From the NCBI GenBank assembly GCA_051294375.1, contig CM119269.1, positions 19,205,422 to 19,269,421 of the forward strand: a stretch of DNA of 64,000 nt. The letters run 5' to 3'. Positions 49,424-61,130 of the stretch are shown here, piece after piece (positions within the stretch are counted from its first letter, which is position 1; the number at the start of each line of letters is the position of its first letter). Made by a program: the position numbers and the translations under genes. The notes under the pieces are model-generated. The model saw only the letters and a list, made by a program, of their open reading frames with translations, had not been told where the DNA came from and did no database searches. The stretch is from Paraspadella gotoi (taxonomy: Eukaryota > Chaetognatha).

Positions 49424-50546
49424 GTCGTTTCGGTCCCTGCCCGCCGGGATATTTTTGCGGCGCCGGCACCGCGGAACCGACCCCGTGCCCGCGCGGCACC
49501 TTCAACGACGTCGAGTTCGGCAGCGTCGCCGACGACTGCCTGGCCTGCGTCGCCGGCAGATTTTGCGGCGCCGAGGGATTGTCGGCGCCGAGCGGAGAAT
49601 GCGACGCCGGATTCTACTGCCTCGGCGGCGCCAAAGTGGCGAACAATCCTGTCGAGGACGAGACGGGCGGACCCTGCCCGGTGGGGCATTATTGTCCCGA
49701 AGGTGGGGGCGTTAGGAGAGAGATGTGGTTACCTATATTCGTTGACATTAAATTTGTGTAATCATAGGAACGTCGCTTCCGTTGAATTGCTCTGCCGGAA
49801 GCTTCGCCGCCGTCGCCGGCTTGGCCGAGTGCGTTACGTGCCCCGCAGGATATTTCTGTCCGGAAGGATCGGAAAGTTATGAAGGTAAGGCCCTTACCCT
49901 TACTAAGGGACTTAATCTCCCCGTCCCATCGTTAATTGATTGATCGATTGATTGATTTTGTCCGGGATATTTGACCGATTAGTCATTTGCTCTGGTTGAT
50001 TTCTTTCATTGTTTCGACTTTTAGGCAACGAATGTCCAGTAGGCCACTACTGCCCAGACGGCACGGAAAGGGCCAACCAGTACCCCTGCCCCGAGGGGCG
50101 TTTCAACCCCGATCCGAAACGGAGCAACGGTTCCGATTGTCGCCTTTGTCCGCCAGGTCAGACATGAAACGTTATCGGATATGGTAGTTCCAATTCTTTT
50201 TTCTTTTTTTCCTTTCTTTTCTCTTCTTTTTTTTTTATTTACTTTTTCTTTCCTTTATTCTCTCTTATTTATTTTCTTTGCATCTTAATTTCGCATTCCC
50301 AGGTTTCTCTTGCGCCGGCGCCGGCCTCGCCTCGCCCTCCGGCGGCTGCGACGCCGGTTTTTTCTGCGTCTCCGGCGCCGAGTCATCGACGCCGATTCAT
50401 TACGGCGTCGTCAACGAAGAACTAGTCGCAGACGGCGTCGATTTTGCCGAAGGAAGTGTCGAGGAATCAGGTGAAAAAAGCTTCAAAACCTCCAGACAGA
50501 AACAAAATTAACTCTCTTCACTCTCTCTCCTCTCTCTCTCTTCTCT

Positions 50547-50584
<38 letters not shown>

Positions 50585-52528
50585 TTCTCAGTTCCCTATC
50601 GCCGTCGCCGCTGGCAACGCCCACGGTGCCGACTTCGGATTTCTGCGACGCCGGGCGCTGCGTTTGTCCGGTCTACATCACCGGCGGAATCTGTCAACCG
50701 GGAGAATTCTGTCCGACCAACTCGTCAAGGTATCTCGACCCCTTATTTACATGAATATGGTGAACTTACTTATTTTATTAAATTAATTAATTTTTAAATT
50801 AATATAAAAAGTTTGAAATATTTATTTAATTTTATTATTAGATTTTTTCTATACAGTAACAATATTTTGGAGAGAGGGATAGTCTGATCTTCTGGAAATA
50901 GAGAAAGCTTCTATACAACATAAGGTTAAAAATTACTTTTTGCCTTAGGTTTAAAGTATAAATCAATATGCACGTCTCACTGATGATATTTGTCTTCCTT
51001 GCCTTGCTTCCGTCCTATATTGCATTAACCCGCTTCCCCTCCTTCTTCCCATACCTCCCCCACCCAAGACCCTTACCCTGCAGCCCCGGACAGTACTGCA
51101 ACTCACCCGGCCTGCCCGAGCCCAACGGACCTTGTGCGGCGGGCTTTTTCTGCCGATCGGGCGCGTCGACCCCGTCCCCTCGAAACGACTCCACGGGCGA
51201 CGTTTGTCCTCCCGGTCATTACTGCCCGAGCGGAGCTGCAGAGCCAACGCCGTGCCCGCCGGGAACGTTCTCCGGTGCTGAACGCAATCAGAAAGAGGCA
51301 GATTGCGTCGCTTGTCCGGCCGGTGAGGGCAGGATAGACGAATGATAGACGGATGATGGTTAAACCGGCTGGTGCTTCTTGGAAATGAACTCTCACCTGC
51401 GTCTCGTTGTTTCCAGGTTCTTACTGCGACCTTCCGGGATCGACATCCCCGACTGATCTCTGCGCTCTCGGCTTTTATTGCCTCGAAGGACAAAACCGCA
51501 GCGACCCCGTTGACGGGCTGTGCCCACCCGGACACTTCTGTCCAAAGGGCGCCATTCTCCCCCGCCCTTGTCGTCGGGGTAAGTGGATCTATAATTCGGG
51601 TCATTTACTTAACATACATAATATTTTTGGCTGTCGATTAACCCGTGCCAGGAGAGTATCAAGATGAAGCCGGAATGCCGTCATGCTTAGAATGCCCGGC
51701 AGGGTTTTTCTGCGACGGAAACGAATCTAATGAAACTTGCGAATTCTGCGTCGTTCATCCAACGCCTTGTCCGAAAGGTAAGTTCGGATCCGTTTGAACA
51801 GCGAGTAAGTGGAATCAGGTGAGAGCAGCTGATAGGATATTCCCAAAGATTTGAACCGTTTCATATTATTATTAACCGCGTAATTTAATTTTAACAATTA
51901 ATTATATAAAAAAGTTTAAAAAATACTTTTCAGGTTTTTACTGCGAAAACGGAACGAGTTTCTCTTCCCAATTTCCCTGTCCTCCGGGAACGTTCGGTAA
52001 CGGAACAAAGTTGAAGAAGGAATCCGACTGCGTTCCTTGTCCTCCGGGAGAATTTTGCGCGGAGCCAGGAAACGTAGAGCCGCAGGGCCGATGCAACGCT
52101 GGGTAAGACTTAATGATTAGCGGCAGGCTCGGTTGCAATGTGAATACACCTTTGGGATAGGCCTTTGATTGAGCCTCGGTATTATCGTATAGGCATGAGA
52201 CAACATTAATTAAAGTTAGGCTTTTTTTTTTACAGTTTTTATCATTTCTTCCGGTTACATTCTCAGATTCGTGTGCGGCGGTGGCTCCGATTCATCCACG
52301 CCCAATGGAACCGTAGCGGGTAATGGGGTTTGCCCGACGGGCTCCTACTGTCCCGAAGGCTCCAGTGTTGAGCAACCCTGCGGACCTGGCACTTTCAACC
52401 CAATAGAGGGTAAATTAATGGCTACATAATCGAGCGAGAGAAAGAGAGAAGACAATATAGAGAAAAGGAGAGACTGAGAGAGAGAGACAACGAAAATGAG
52501 AAAGACTCAAAGAGAGAGATACGAATAG

Positions 52529-52593
<65 letters not shown>

Positions 52594-52799
52594 ATGTTTA
52601 TGTTGTAATTACATTACTTCGCTGTCATGAATTTTAACCCCATTTTCTCCAAATCAATTTTCAGGCGGTCAAAACTCCGCCTCCTGTCATCCTTGTCCCG
52701 CCGGCAGTTTCTGCGAGTCTTCTCGTTTGTCCCGACCGACGGGCAACTGTTCGCGACGATACTTTTGCGCAGAGGGCAGCACCAGTTCCACGCCCGCTG
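49424..52799 (+). CDS. Giant cysteine-rich repeat protein, exons 25-35 (3' partial)
   Basis: Exons 49424-49702, 49768-49884, 50025-50156, 50303-50470, 50592-50729, 51084-51322, 51417-51578, 51652-51777, 51934-52102, 52267-52409, 52665-52799. Typical modules: CPPGYFCGAGTAEPTPCPRG, CVAGRFCGAEGLSAPSGECD, CPTGSYCPEGS and CSRRYFCAEGSTSSTPAG. Exon 50592-50729 reads best in a frame (DFCDAGRCVCPVY, ICQPGEFCPTNSS) that does not match the phase-1 end of the previous exon, so one boundary or base there is wrong. The last visible donor is at 52800 and no stop codon is reached. The next exons must lie beyond the duplicated block or in sequence missing from the assembly. Confidence 0.8.
52533..52588. repeat. 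(GA)n microsatellite in intron 34
   Basis: Pure GA in copy 1. In copy 2 the matching stretch (about 58455-58562) is longer and interrupted by stray bases, typical of uncorrected reads. Confidence 0.95.
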
Positions 52800-55034
52800 G
52801 TGAGTTAAGTTGATCAAAACAAAAGATCGGTTTGGAATATAGTTTTTCGCGGAAGAGAAAAAGATTCAAATCATGAATAAACGATATCAGATTTCGTATT
52901 TTTGATGACGGAAATAAGAAAGCCGTTCTCTCTCTAAAGTTCACGTCTTGAAACAAAAAAGAGAGCAACGCCATGAGCTGTGTCTTTTTGATGTAATGAA
53001 CATGACAATTTGTAAATTAAAAAAAACGTATAATTGAGCGCCATAATGTTAAATGTCTCGTTGATGAGCGATTTATTCACACCACCATTGTCATCTTTGA
53101 TCTCTGATCTCTGATAATTTTTATCATCATCTGGAAAATTATCTTCATTGCTTCATTTATATTCACCCCAGAACATATGGCAGGGAGAAAAATTGCTGAT
53201 GAGCAGGAGATAAGCGAGAGAGGAGAGAGATGACGAAGAGTAGAGGAGAGCGAGAGAGGAGGAGAGAGATGAGATGATGAGAGAGAGAGATGGAGAGGAG
53301 AGAGGAAGAAGAGAAAAAGAGATGAGCGTGAAATAAGAAGTGGAAACAGTTCTTTCTCCGGGCGACGTCCATCAATCTTTCATGGCCTTCTAGTTCCCAC
53401 TCCTACGCTTTTTTCTCTTTCTTTCTTTCGTTCTTTCTTTCTTTCTTTCTTTTTATTTATTTTCTTATCTCTTTTTGTTCTGATTTGACTTTGACATTGC
53501 TTTTATTGATCAATTAATTAATATTTAATTAATCTTATAATTTTGATTTAATTTTTTTATATATTTTGTTAAGTAGTTAATCCTTAACTCAAATAGCATT
53601 TACCATTCGAAAAAAGAGGCTAAAAAACCCTTGACACCCGTTTTAAAAAATCCGCGGTTCCGGTTAAAAGAACGTTGGAGTCTTTCTTCAACACGGAAAC
53701 AGTCGTTGTTTTTCTTTGAACTTCCTATGTGGAGCCTCTTTTCAAAAACCACCCCTTTCCACAGAGACAGTCTCTTGAGACGCCACCCTTCTTGCAGTCT
53801 CGCAAAGTCTTTGCTAGATAATTCAATTTTTAGGTTTTGTCTAATTATTATTTCCGCATGCTTGTAATTAATTTGTATGCCACATTGTCTTTATTATTTC
53901 AAAAATGTTTTATTAACGAATTAAACGTATATTTATTTGATTTTATTTAATAAATTAAATTGATCATTTTAACTCATTTAATATTCGAAAAAAAATTACA
54001 CAGATCTGTTGTTTAACCCGACAGACTTAAAAAGGGTGTCGCCCTCCTTTCTGCTTCTTTATCTCAATTTCCTGTCACAATGTTCTCCCTTCTTTTTTCT
54101 CTTCTCTTACTTCTTCTGCTCTTTCTTTTCTGTTTTATGCATATATAAAATTATTATATATGTGTAATTTTTTTCGAATATTAAATGAGTTAAAAGGATC
54201 AATTGAATTTATTAAATGAAATAAAAAATATACATATATATATATTTAATAAAAAAACTATACTTTTTAATTTCATAACTTTTTTCCTTTCACTTGATTA
54301 AATTAAATTAAATTAAATAACGTCATATCTCAAATGTTATGATATCCTAATATTCGCCTTTTTCCTTTTATCTTTTGTTTCATTTTTTTATACTATATAT
54401 TTTATATATACAATTTCCTTTTGATTCTTATCTTCATTTCGTTAAAATGCTTGTTGTTCTATTATTGCCTTCTTTTAAAAGACCATTTTTGTTTTCCGCA
54501 CTTTCCTTTCCACAATAACATTGATTTTTAGTTGCGCTCCGAGTTCTCGCGGAGCAATTCTCTAAGACACTTTGGCGTCGGTCGGTCGGTTGGTCTTTAT
54601 ATCTGTCTTTCGGTCTGTCCTCAAGTTTTAAATGGTCAAAATTTGGGTAATCTATTATATTTGGTAGGTAAATGCATTCATGAAGTCACAGGACCACCTT
54701 ATATTATAAAATATTATGTCACTTCATTGATAGGGAAGCCAGGTACCTTGGGAGTAAATAAACAAGACTGTGAGTTTTGATTGAAAGCTTGCAGGGACCT
54801 GCTATGTCATTTTCTTGTAAGAGTGATGGAGGCCTTAAACCACTAAAGCCTGTCCAAAGTCAGGGACAAGATATCTTATTTATTAAAAGAATGGATAATT
54901 TTTATATTGGTTGTACCAATTTCATAAAGCGATTATGAGCGGCTTAGATTTGGTTTGTTCTTTTTTTTATTTTTGCTGATACGAAAAGAACCTCGAATTT
55001 AAGCGACTGTTAGTGCTCCTTTTTGTTTTTTAAA
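52800..55034 (+). other. Intronic or intergenic AT-rich sequence downstream of exon 35
   Basis: 2.2 kb without any cysteine module or other supported exon. It contains GA-rich (53180-53320) and TTTC-rich tracts and a copy of the dispersed repeat at 54867-54927, and ends at a gap. Confidence 0.6.
54867..54927. repeat. Dispersed repeat shared with 33233-33293
   Basis: 61-bp AT-rich word matching the SET/TPR intron copy with about four differences. The corresponding part of duplicate copy 2 (about 60905-61020) is longer and diverges. Confidence 0.6.
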
Positions 55035-55059
55035 NNNNNNNNNNNNNNNNNNNNNNNNN
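55035..55059. other. Assembly gap (25 N)
   Basis: Sits exactly at the end of duplicated copy 1, where it meets the inverted arm. Confidence 0.99.
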
Positions 55060-55074
55060 AAAACAGAGAGAGAT

Positions 55075-56440
55075 CTAATCTGAATTTAACTAATTCTCTT
55101 CATAAATACCATAATATGCGGAATAACTGCAAATAATACATTATACAAACAAATTATTAAAGCAAATGGATAGAGTCGGTTGGACCCAAATAACAGAGTG
55201 AAAAATAAAAAACGACGCGCGCGGAAGCAAAACAATAAGCGCATCAGCCGAATTTGGAGCCTCTTGAAATCGACGCTATCACCCGAGTCATTTCGTTTCG
55301 GCGAATCAAGCAAATAGACCTTGCACTCCTCCTCTTGCCTCTTTAATGAATGAGATGCTATCATTAACCGTTGCGAATTTTGCTTCGTCGGCAAAGAAGC
55401 TAGGATCTGCGAACGGGGAGAACTCCCTCGAACCCTTTTGATCAAACCTCCGAAAATCACCCCCCCTCAGTCTTCTATTAGGTTGGGCTGCCACAGATTT
55501 TGTGAAAGATGAAGGAAAAAAGAAGATTCACACTGCTTGATGAAAATAAACGAAGATCAACAAACAAAGAAAGTAAAATATCAGTTAAATTTACTTTCTA
55601 GTTTCTGAACTTTCGTTTTTTTTTCTCTCAAGTAGGTGCGTGAATGATACTTCTTTTTTAAGATACGTAAGCATGGTTTAAAATAAAAAAATAAAAAAAA
55701 AAAGAGAATAAGAAAGCAAGAGAGGGTGAGAAATCTTTTTTTTAATTTATACTCCCTCGTAATTTGGTCAAAATTTGAGATCATGACAAGATTTTTTTCC
55801 CATAAAAAATATTTGATCTCATGGTGTTTTTATGGCGCCTCATCATAAAGTGGACGTCATTGACCAAAGAAGGGGATTACTTATCCTTTAAAAAAGACAC
55901 CAGCCAATAATTGAGTTGGTAGGCTCTTCCGTCTTTGTAAACGAAGAGAAGGAGCGAGAAAGAAACAGAGATAGAACCAACGTATTACCGTCGAAGACGA
56001 AATCGTCACAAGTCGCCTGCAGATCTCCAAATTCGAAGATTTATTTGTGATCTAAAACTATTTCCTTTTCAACAAAACTCAGTTGGCGCGGCATTGTCGT
56101 TATCATCGTCTTCGTTTTGAGGAAAAAATATTGTCAGAATTCGAACCCAACCATGTAACCATGATTAAGTATCTTTAACGAGGTACATTACTCCAAAAAC
56201 TTTTTGGAGGGAAGTGTGAGTAGAAAAGTAAAAGTAAATTGGGAAAAATAAGGGGAAAAGTAATTATGCAAAAACAAACCAGAAAACGGTAATTTCAACG
56301 TGTTGTGGCAAGTAGTGCTTTTCTTTCACCGAGTACTTTCTGGGTGACGCATCTGAGTGTATCACGTTGACCAAGTAAATGCACAGCGTTTGACATGCAA
56401 CATTTGAAATTACTCGTCTTTTATTCTTTATACGAATTTT
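55075..56440 (+). repeat. Inverted-arm sequence, left copy
   Basis: About 1.37 kb whose reverse complement occurs at 61130-62470. Paired words: CTCCAAAAACTTTTTGGAGG (about 56190) with its complement near 61345, and CATTTCGTTTCGGCGAATC (about 55288) with its complement near 62280. A 90-bp part (55648-55740) is also inverted at 56450-56537, so the left arm itself ends in a small foldback. Confidence 0.85.
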
Positions 56441-56539
56441 TTAAATAAAAAAAAGATTTCTCACCCTCTCTTTCTTTCTTATTCTCTTTTTTTTCCTTTT
56501 TTTTATTTAAACCATGCTACGTATCTTAAAAAAGAAGAT

Positions 56540-59500
56540 CATCACCCGACGCCGCGGCGTCTGCGTTGTTCGTCGGTCTACATCACCGCGGAATCTGTCA
56601 ACCGGGAGAATTCTGTCCGATCAACCGTCAGGTATCTCGACGCCTTATTTACATATTGAATATGGTGAACTTACTTATTTTATTAAATTAATTAATTTTT
56701 AAATTAATTAAAAAGTTTGAATATTTATTTAATTTTATTATTAGATTTTTTCTATAACAGTAACAATATTTTGGAGAGAGGATTTAGCCTGGTCTTCTGG
56801 AAATAGAGAAAGCTTCTATTACAACATAAGTTAACTTCTTTTTGCCTTAGGTTTAAAGTATAATCAATATGCACGTCTCACTGATGATATTTGTCTTCCT
56901 TGCCTTGCTTCCGTCCTATATTGCATTAAACCCGCTTCCCTCCTTCTCCCATTACCTACCCCACCCAGACCCTTACCCTGCAGCCCGGACAGAGTACTTG
57001 CAACTCCCCGGCCTGCCCGAGCCCAACGGACCTTGTGCGGCGGGCTTTTTTCTGCGATGTGGGCGCGTCGACCCGTTCCCTCGAAACGACTCCACGGGCG
57101 ACGTTTGTTGCCTCCCGGTCATTACTGCCCGAGCGGAGGCTGCAGAGCCAACTCCGTGCCCGTCGGAACGTTCTCCGGTGCTGAACGCAACAGAAAGAGG
57201 GAGATTGCGTCTGCTTTGTCCGGCCGGTGGAGGGCAGGATAGACGAGATGATAGACGTTGAGACTTGCTCTTGGAAATGAACTCTCACTGCGTCTCGTTG
57301 GTTTCCAGGGTTTCTTATCTGCGACGTTCGCGATCGACATCCCCGACTGATCTTCTGCGCTCTCGGCTTTTATTGCTCGAAGGACATAAACCGCAGCGAC
57401 GCCCGTTGACGGGCTGTGCCCACCGCCGGACACTTCTGTCCAAAGGGCGCCATTCTCCCCGGCCCTTGTTGTCGGGGGTAAGTGGATCTATAATTCGGGT
57501 CATTTACTTAAACATACATAATATTTTTGGCTGTCGATTAACCCGTGACAGGAGAGTATCAAGATGAAGCCGGAATGCCGTCATGCTTAGAATGCCCGGC
57601 AGGGGTTTTTCTGCGACGGAACGAATCTAATGAAACTTGCGAATTCTGCGTCGTTCATCCAAGCCTTGTTCCGAAAGGTAAGGTTCGGATCCGTTTGAAC
57701 AGCGAGTAAGTGGAATCAGGTTGAGAGCAGCTGATAGGATATTTCCCAAAGATTTGAACCGTTTCATATTATTATTAACCGCGTAATTTAATTTTAAACA
57801 ATTAATTATATTATAAAAAGTTTAAAATAATACTTTTCAGGTTTTTTACTGCGGAAAACGGGAACGAGGTTTCTCTTCCCAATTCCCTGTCCTCCGGGAA
57901 CGTTCGGTAACGGAACAAAGTTGAAGAAAGGAATCCGACTGCGCGTTCCTTGTCTCCGGGAGAATTTTGCGCGGAGCCAGGGAAACGTAGAGCGCAGGGC
58001 CGATGCAACGCTGGGGTAAGACTTAATTGATTACAGCGGCAGGCTCGGTTGCTAATGTGAATACACCTTTGGGATAGGCCTTTGATTGGGCCTCGGTATT
58101 ATCGTATAGGCATGAGACAACATTAATTAAAGTTAGGCTTTTTTTTTTTACAGTTTTTACATTCTTCTTCGGTTACATTCTCAGATTCGGTGTGCGGCGG
58201 TGGCTCGATTCATCCACGCCCAATGGAACCGTAGCGTGGTAATGGGTGTTTGCCCGACGGGCTCCTACTGTCCCGAAGGCTCCAGTGTTGAGCACCCTGC
58301 GGGACCTTGGCACTTTCTAACCAATAGAGGGTTAAATTAGATGGCTACATAATCGAGCGAAGAGAAAGAGAGAAGACAATATAGAGAAAAGAGAGACTGA
58401 GAGAGAGAGACAACGAAAATGAGAAAACTCCAAGAGAGAGATACGAATTAGAGGCAGAGAGGAGAGAGAGATGAGAGGATGAGAGAGAGACGAGAGAGAG
58501 AGAGAGAGAGAGGAGAGGAGAGAAGAGAGGAGAGGAGGAGGGGGAGAGAGGAGAGAGGAGACGAGAATATATATGTTTATGTTGTAATTACATTACTTCG
58601 CTGTCATTGAATTTTAACCCCATTTTCTCCAATATCAATTTTCAGGCGGTCAAAACTGCCGCCTCCTGTCATCCTGTTCCCGCCGGCAGTTTCTTGCGCA
58701 GGTCTTCTCGGTTTGTTCCCGACCGGAGCGGGCAACTGTTCGGCCGACGATACTTTTGCGCAGAGGGCAGCACCAGTTCCACGCCCGCTGGTGAGGTTAA
58801 GTGATCAAAACAAAAGATCGGTTTTGGAATATAGTTTTTCGCGGAGAGAAAAAGATTCAAATCATGAATAAACGATATCAGATTTTCGTATTTTTGATGA
58901 CGGAAATAAGAGAGCCGTTCTCTCTCTTAAAGGTTCACGTCTTGAAACAAAAAAAGAGAGCAACGCCATGAGCTGGTGTCTTTTTGATGTAATGAACATG
59001 ACAATTTGTAAATTAAAAAAAAACGTATAATTGAGCGGCCATAATGTTAAATGTCGTCTCGTGATGAGCGATTTATTCACACCACCTTAGTGTCATCTCT
59101 TGTCATCTCTGATCGTCTTGATAATTTTTTATCATTCATTGGAAAATTTCTTCATTGCTTCATTATATTTCACCCAGACATATGGCAGGGAGAGAAAATT
59201 GCTGTTCATGAGCAGGAGATAACGACGAGAGAGAGAGAGACGAGAGAGTAGAGGAGAGGAGAGAGGAGGAGAGAGATGAGAGAGAGAGAGAGAGAGGAGA
59301 GGAGAGAGGAAGAAGAGAAAGAGAAGCGTGAAATAAGAAGTGGAGACAGTTCTTTCTCCGGGCGACGTCCATCATCTTTCATGGCCTTCTAGTTCCCACG
59401 TCCTTACGCTTTTTTCTCTTTCTTTTCTTTCGTTCTTTTCTTTTCTTTCTTTCTTTTATTTTTTTTCTTATCTCTTTTTGTTCTGATTTGACTTTGACAT

Positions 59501-61130
59501 TGCTTTTATTGATCAATTAATTAATATTTAATTAATCTTATAATTTTGATTTAAAATTTTTTATATATTTTGTTTAAGTAGTTAATCCTTAACTCAAAAT
59601 AGCATTTACCATTCGAAAAAAGAGGCTAAAAAACCCTTGACACCCGTTAAAAAAATCCCGCCGGTTTCCGGTTTAAAAGAACGTTGGAGTCTTTCTTCAA
59701 CACGGAACAGTCGTTGTTTTTCTTTTGAACTTCCTATGTGGAGCCTCTTTTTCAAAAACCACCCCTTTCCACAGAGACAGTCTCTCTGAGACGGCCACCC
59801 CTCTTTGCAGTCTCGCAAGAAGTCTTTGCTAGATAATTCAATTTTTAGTTTTGTCTAATTATTATTTCCGGCATGCTTGTTGTAATTAATTTGTATGCCA
59901 ACTATTGTCCTTTTATTATCAAAAATGTTTTTATTAACGAGAATTAAACGATATTATTTATTTGATTTTATTTAATAACATTAAATTGATCAAATTTTAA
60001 CTCATTTTATATTCGAAAAAAAATTACACAGATCTGTTGTTTAACCGACAGACTTAAATAAGGGTGTCGCCTCTTCTGCTTCTTTTATCTCAATTTATCT
60101 GTCACAATGTTCTCCCTTTCTTTTTCTCTTCTCTTACTTCTTCTGCTCTTTCTTTTCTGTTTTTATTGCATATATATAAATTTTAGTATATGTGTAATTT
60201 TTTTCGAGAATATTAAATGAGTTAAAAGGATCAATTGAATTATTAAATGAAATAAAAATATCATATATATATATTTAATAAAAAAACTATACTTTTTAAC
60301 TTTCATAACTTTTTTCCTTCACTTGATTAAATTAAATTAATTAATAAGTTCATATCTCAAATGTTATGATATCCTAATATTCGCCTTTTTCCTTTTTTAT
60401 CTTTTGTTTTCATTTTTTTATTTATCTATATATTTTATATATACAATTTCCTTTTGATTCTTATCTTCATTTTCGTTAAATGCTGTTGTTCTATTATTGC
60501 CTTCTTCTTTAAAAGACCATTTTTGTTTTCCGCACTTTCCTTTCCACAATAACATTTGATTTTTAGTTGCGCTCCGAGTTCTCGCGGAGCAGATTCTCTA
60601 AGACACTTTGGCGTCGGTCGGTCGGTGGTCTTTATATCTGTCTTCGGTCTGTCCTCAAGTTTTTAAATGGTCAAAATTTGGGTAATCTATTATATTTGGT
60701 AGGTAAATTGCATATTCATGAAGTCACAGGACCACCTTATATTATAAAATATTATGTCACGTTCATTGATATAGGGAAGCCAGGTACCTTGTGGAGTAAT
60801 AAAGCAAGACTGTGAGTTTTGATTGAAAGCTTGCAGGGACCTGCTATGTCATTTTCTTGTAAGAGTGTATGGAGGCCTTTAAACCACTAAAGCTGCCTCC
60901 AAAGTCAAAGTCAAATAGTCAAAAGAAACAAGTGGTATTATGGACCTTTTACAGGATTATCTTAATTTAAAAGACATGCGAATAACTTTTTTATATTGTG
61001 TTTGTACCATTTCATAATAGCGATATTGACGCGCTTGATTTGGTTTGTTCTTTTTTTTATTTTTGCTGATACGAAAGAACCATCGAATTTAAGCGACTGT
61101 TAGTGCTCCTTTTTGTTTTTTTTTAAAAAA
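56540..61130 (+). pseudogene. Duplicated block, copy 2 (frame-disrupted exons 29-35)
   Basis: Same order of exons and introns as 50640-55034, but with dozens of one- or two-base insertions and deletions, often in homopolymers, that break every exon (for example the copy of exon 30 at about 56985-57232 and of exon 33 at about 57841-58017). Splice-site neighbourhoods carry an extra G in several places. The errors hit exons and introns equally. This is the signature of an unpolished duplicate contig or allele rather than of selection-free decay, but a real recent duplication with poor sequence cannot be excluded. Confidence 0.75.

Larger units (their letters stand above)
50640..55034 (+). repeat. 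Duplicated block, copy 1
   Basis: The stretch from host exon 29 to the gap at 55035 recurs at 56540-61130. The shared sequence includes seven exons, their introns and about 2.2 kb of downstream AT-rich DNA (for example GTCGGTCGGTCGGT near 54578 and near 60614). Copy 1 has clean reading frames. Confidence 0.9.

Noticed and set aside
55905-55960. A-box-like AGTTGGTAGGCTCTT suggesting a tRNA or SINE head
   Set aside because: No matching B box or cloverleaf follows, and the word is present only in the two inverted arms.
56540-58800. Copy 2 of exons 29-35 as a functional paralogue
   Set aside because: Every exon is frameshifted and introns carry the same density of small indels, so it is not an intact second gene.
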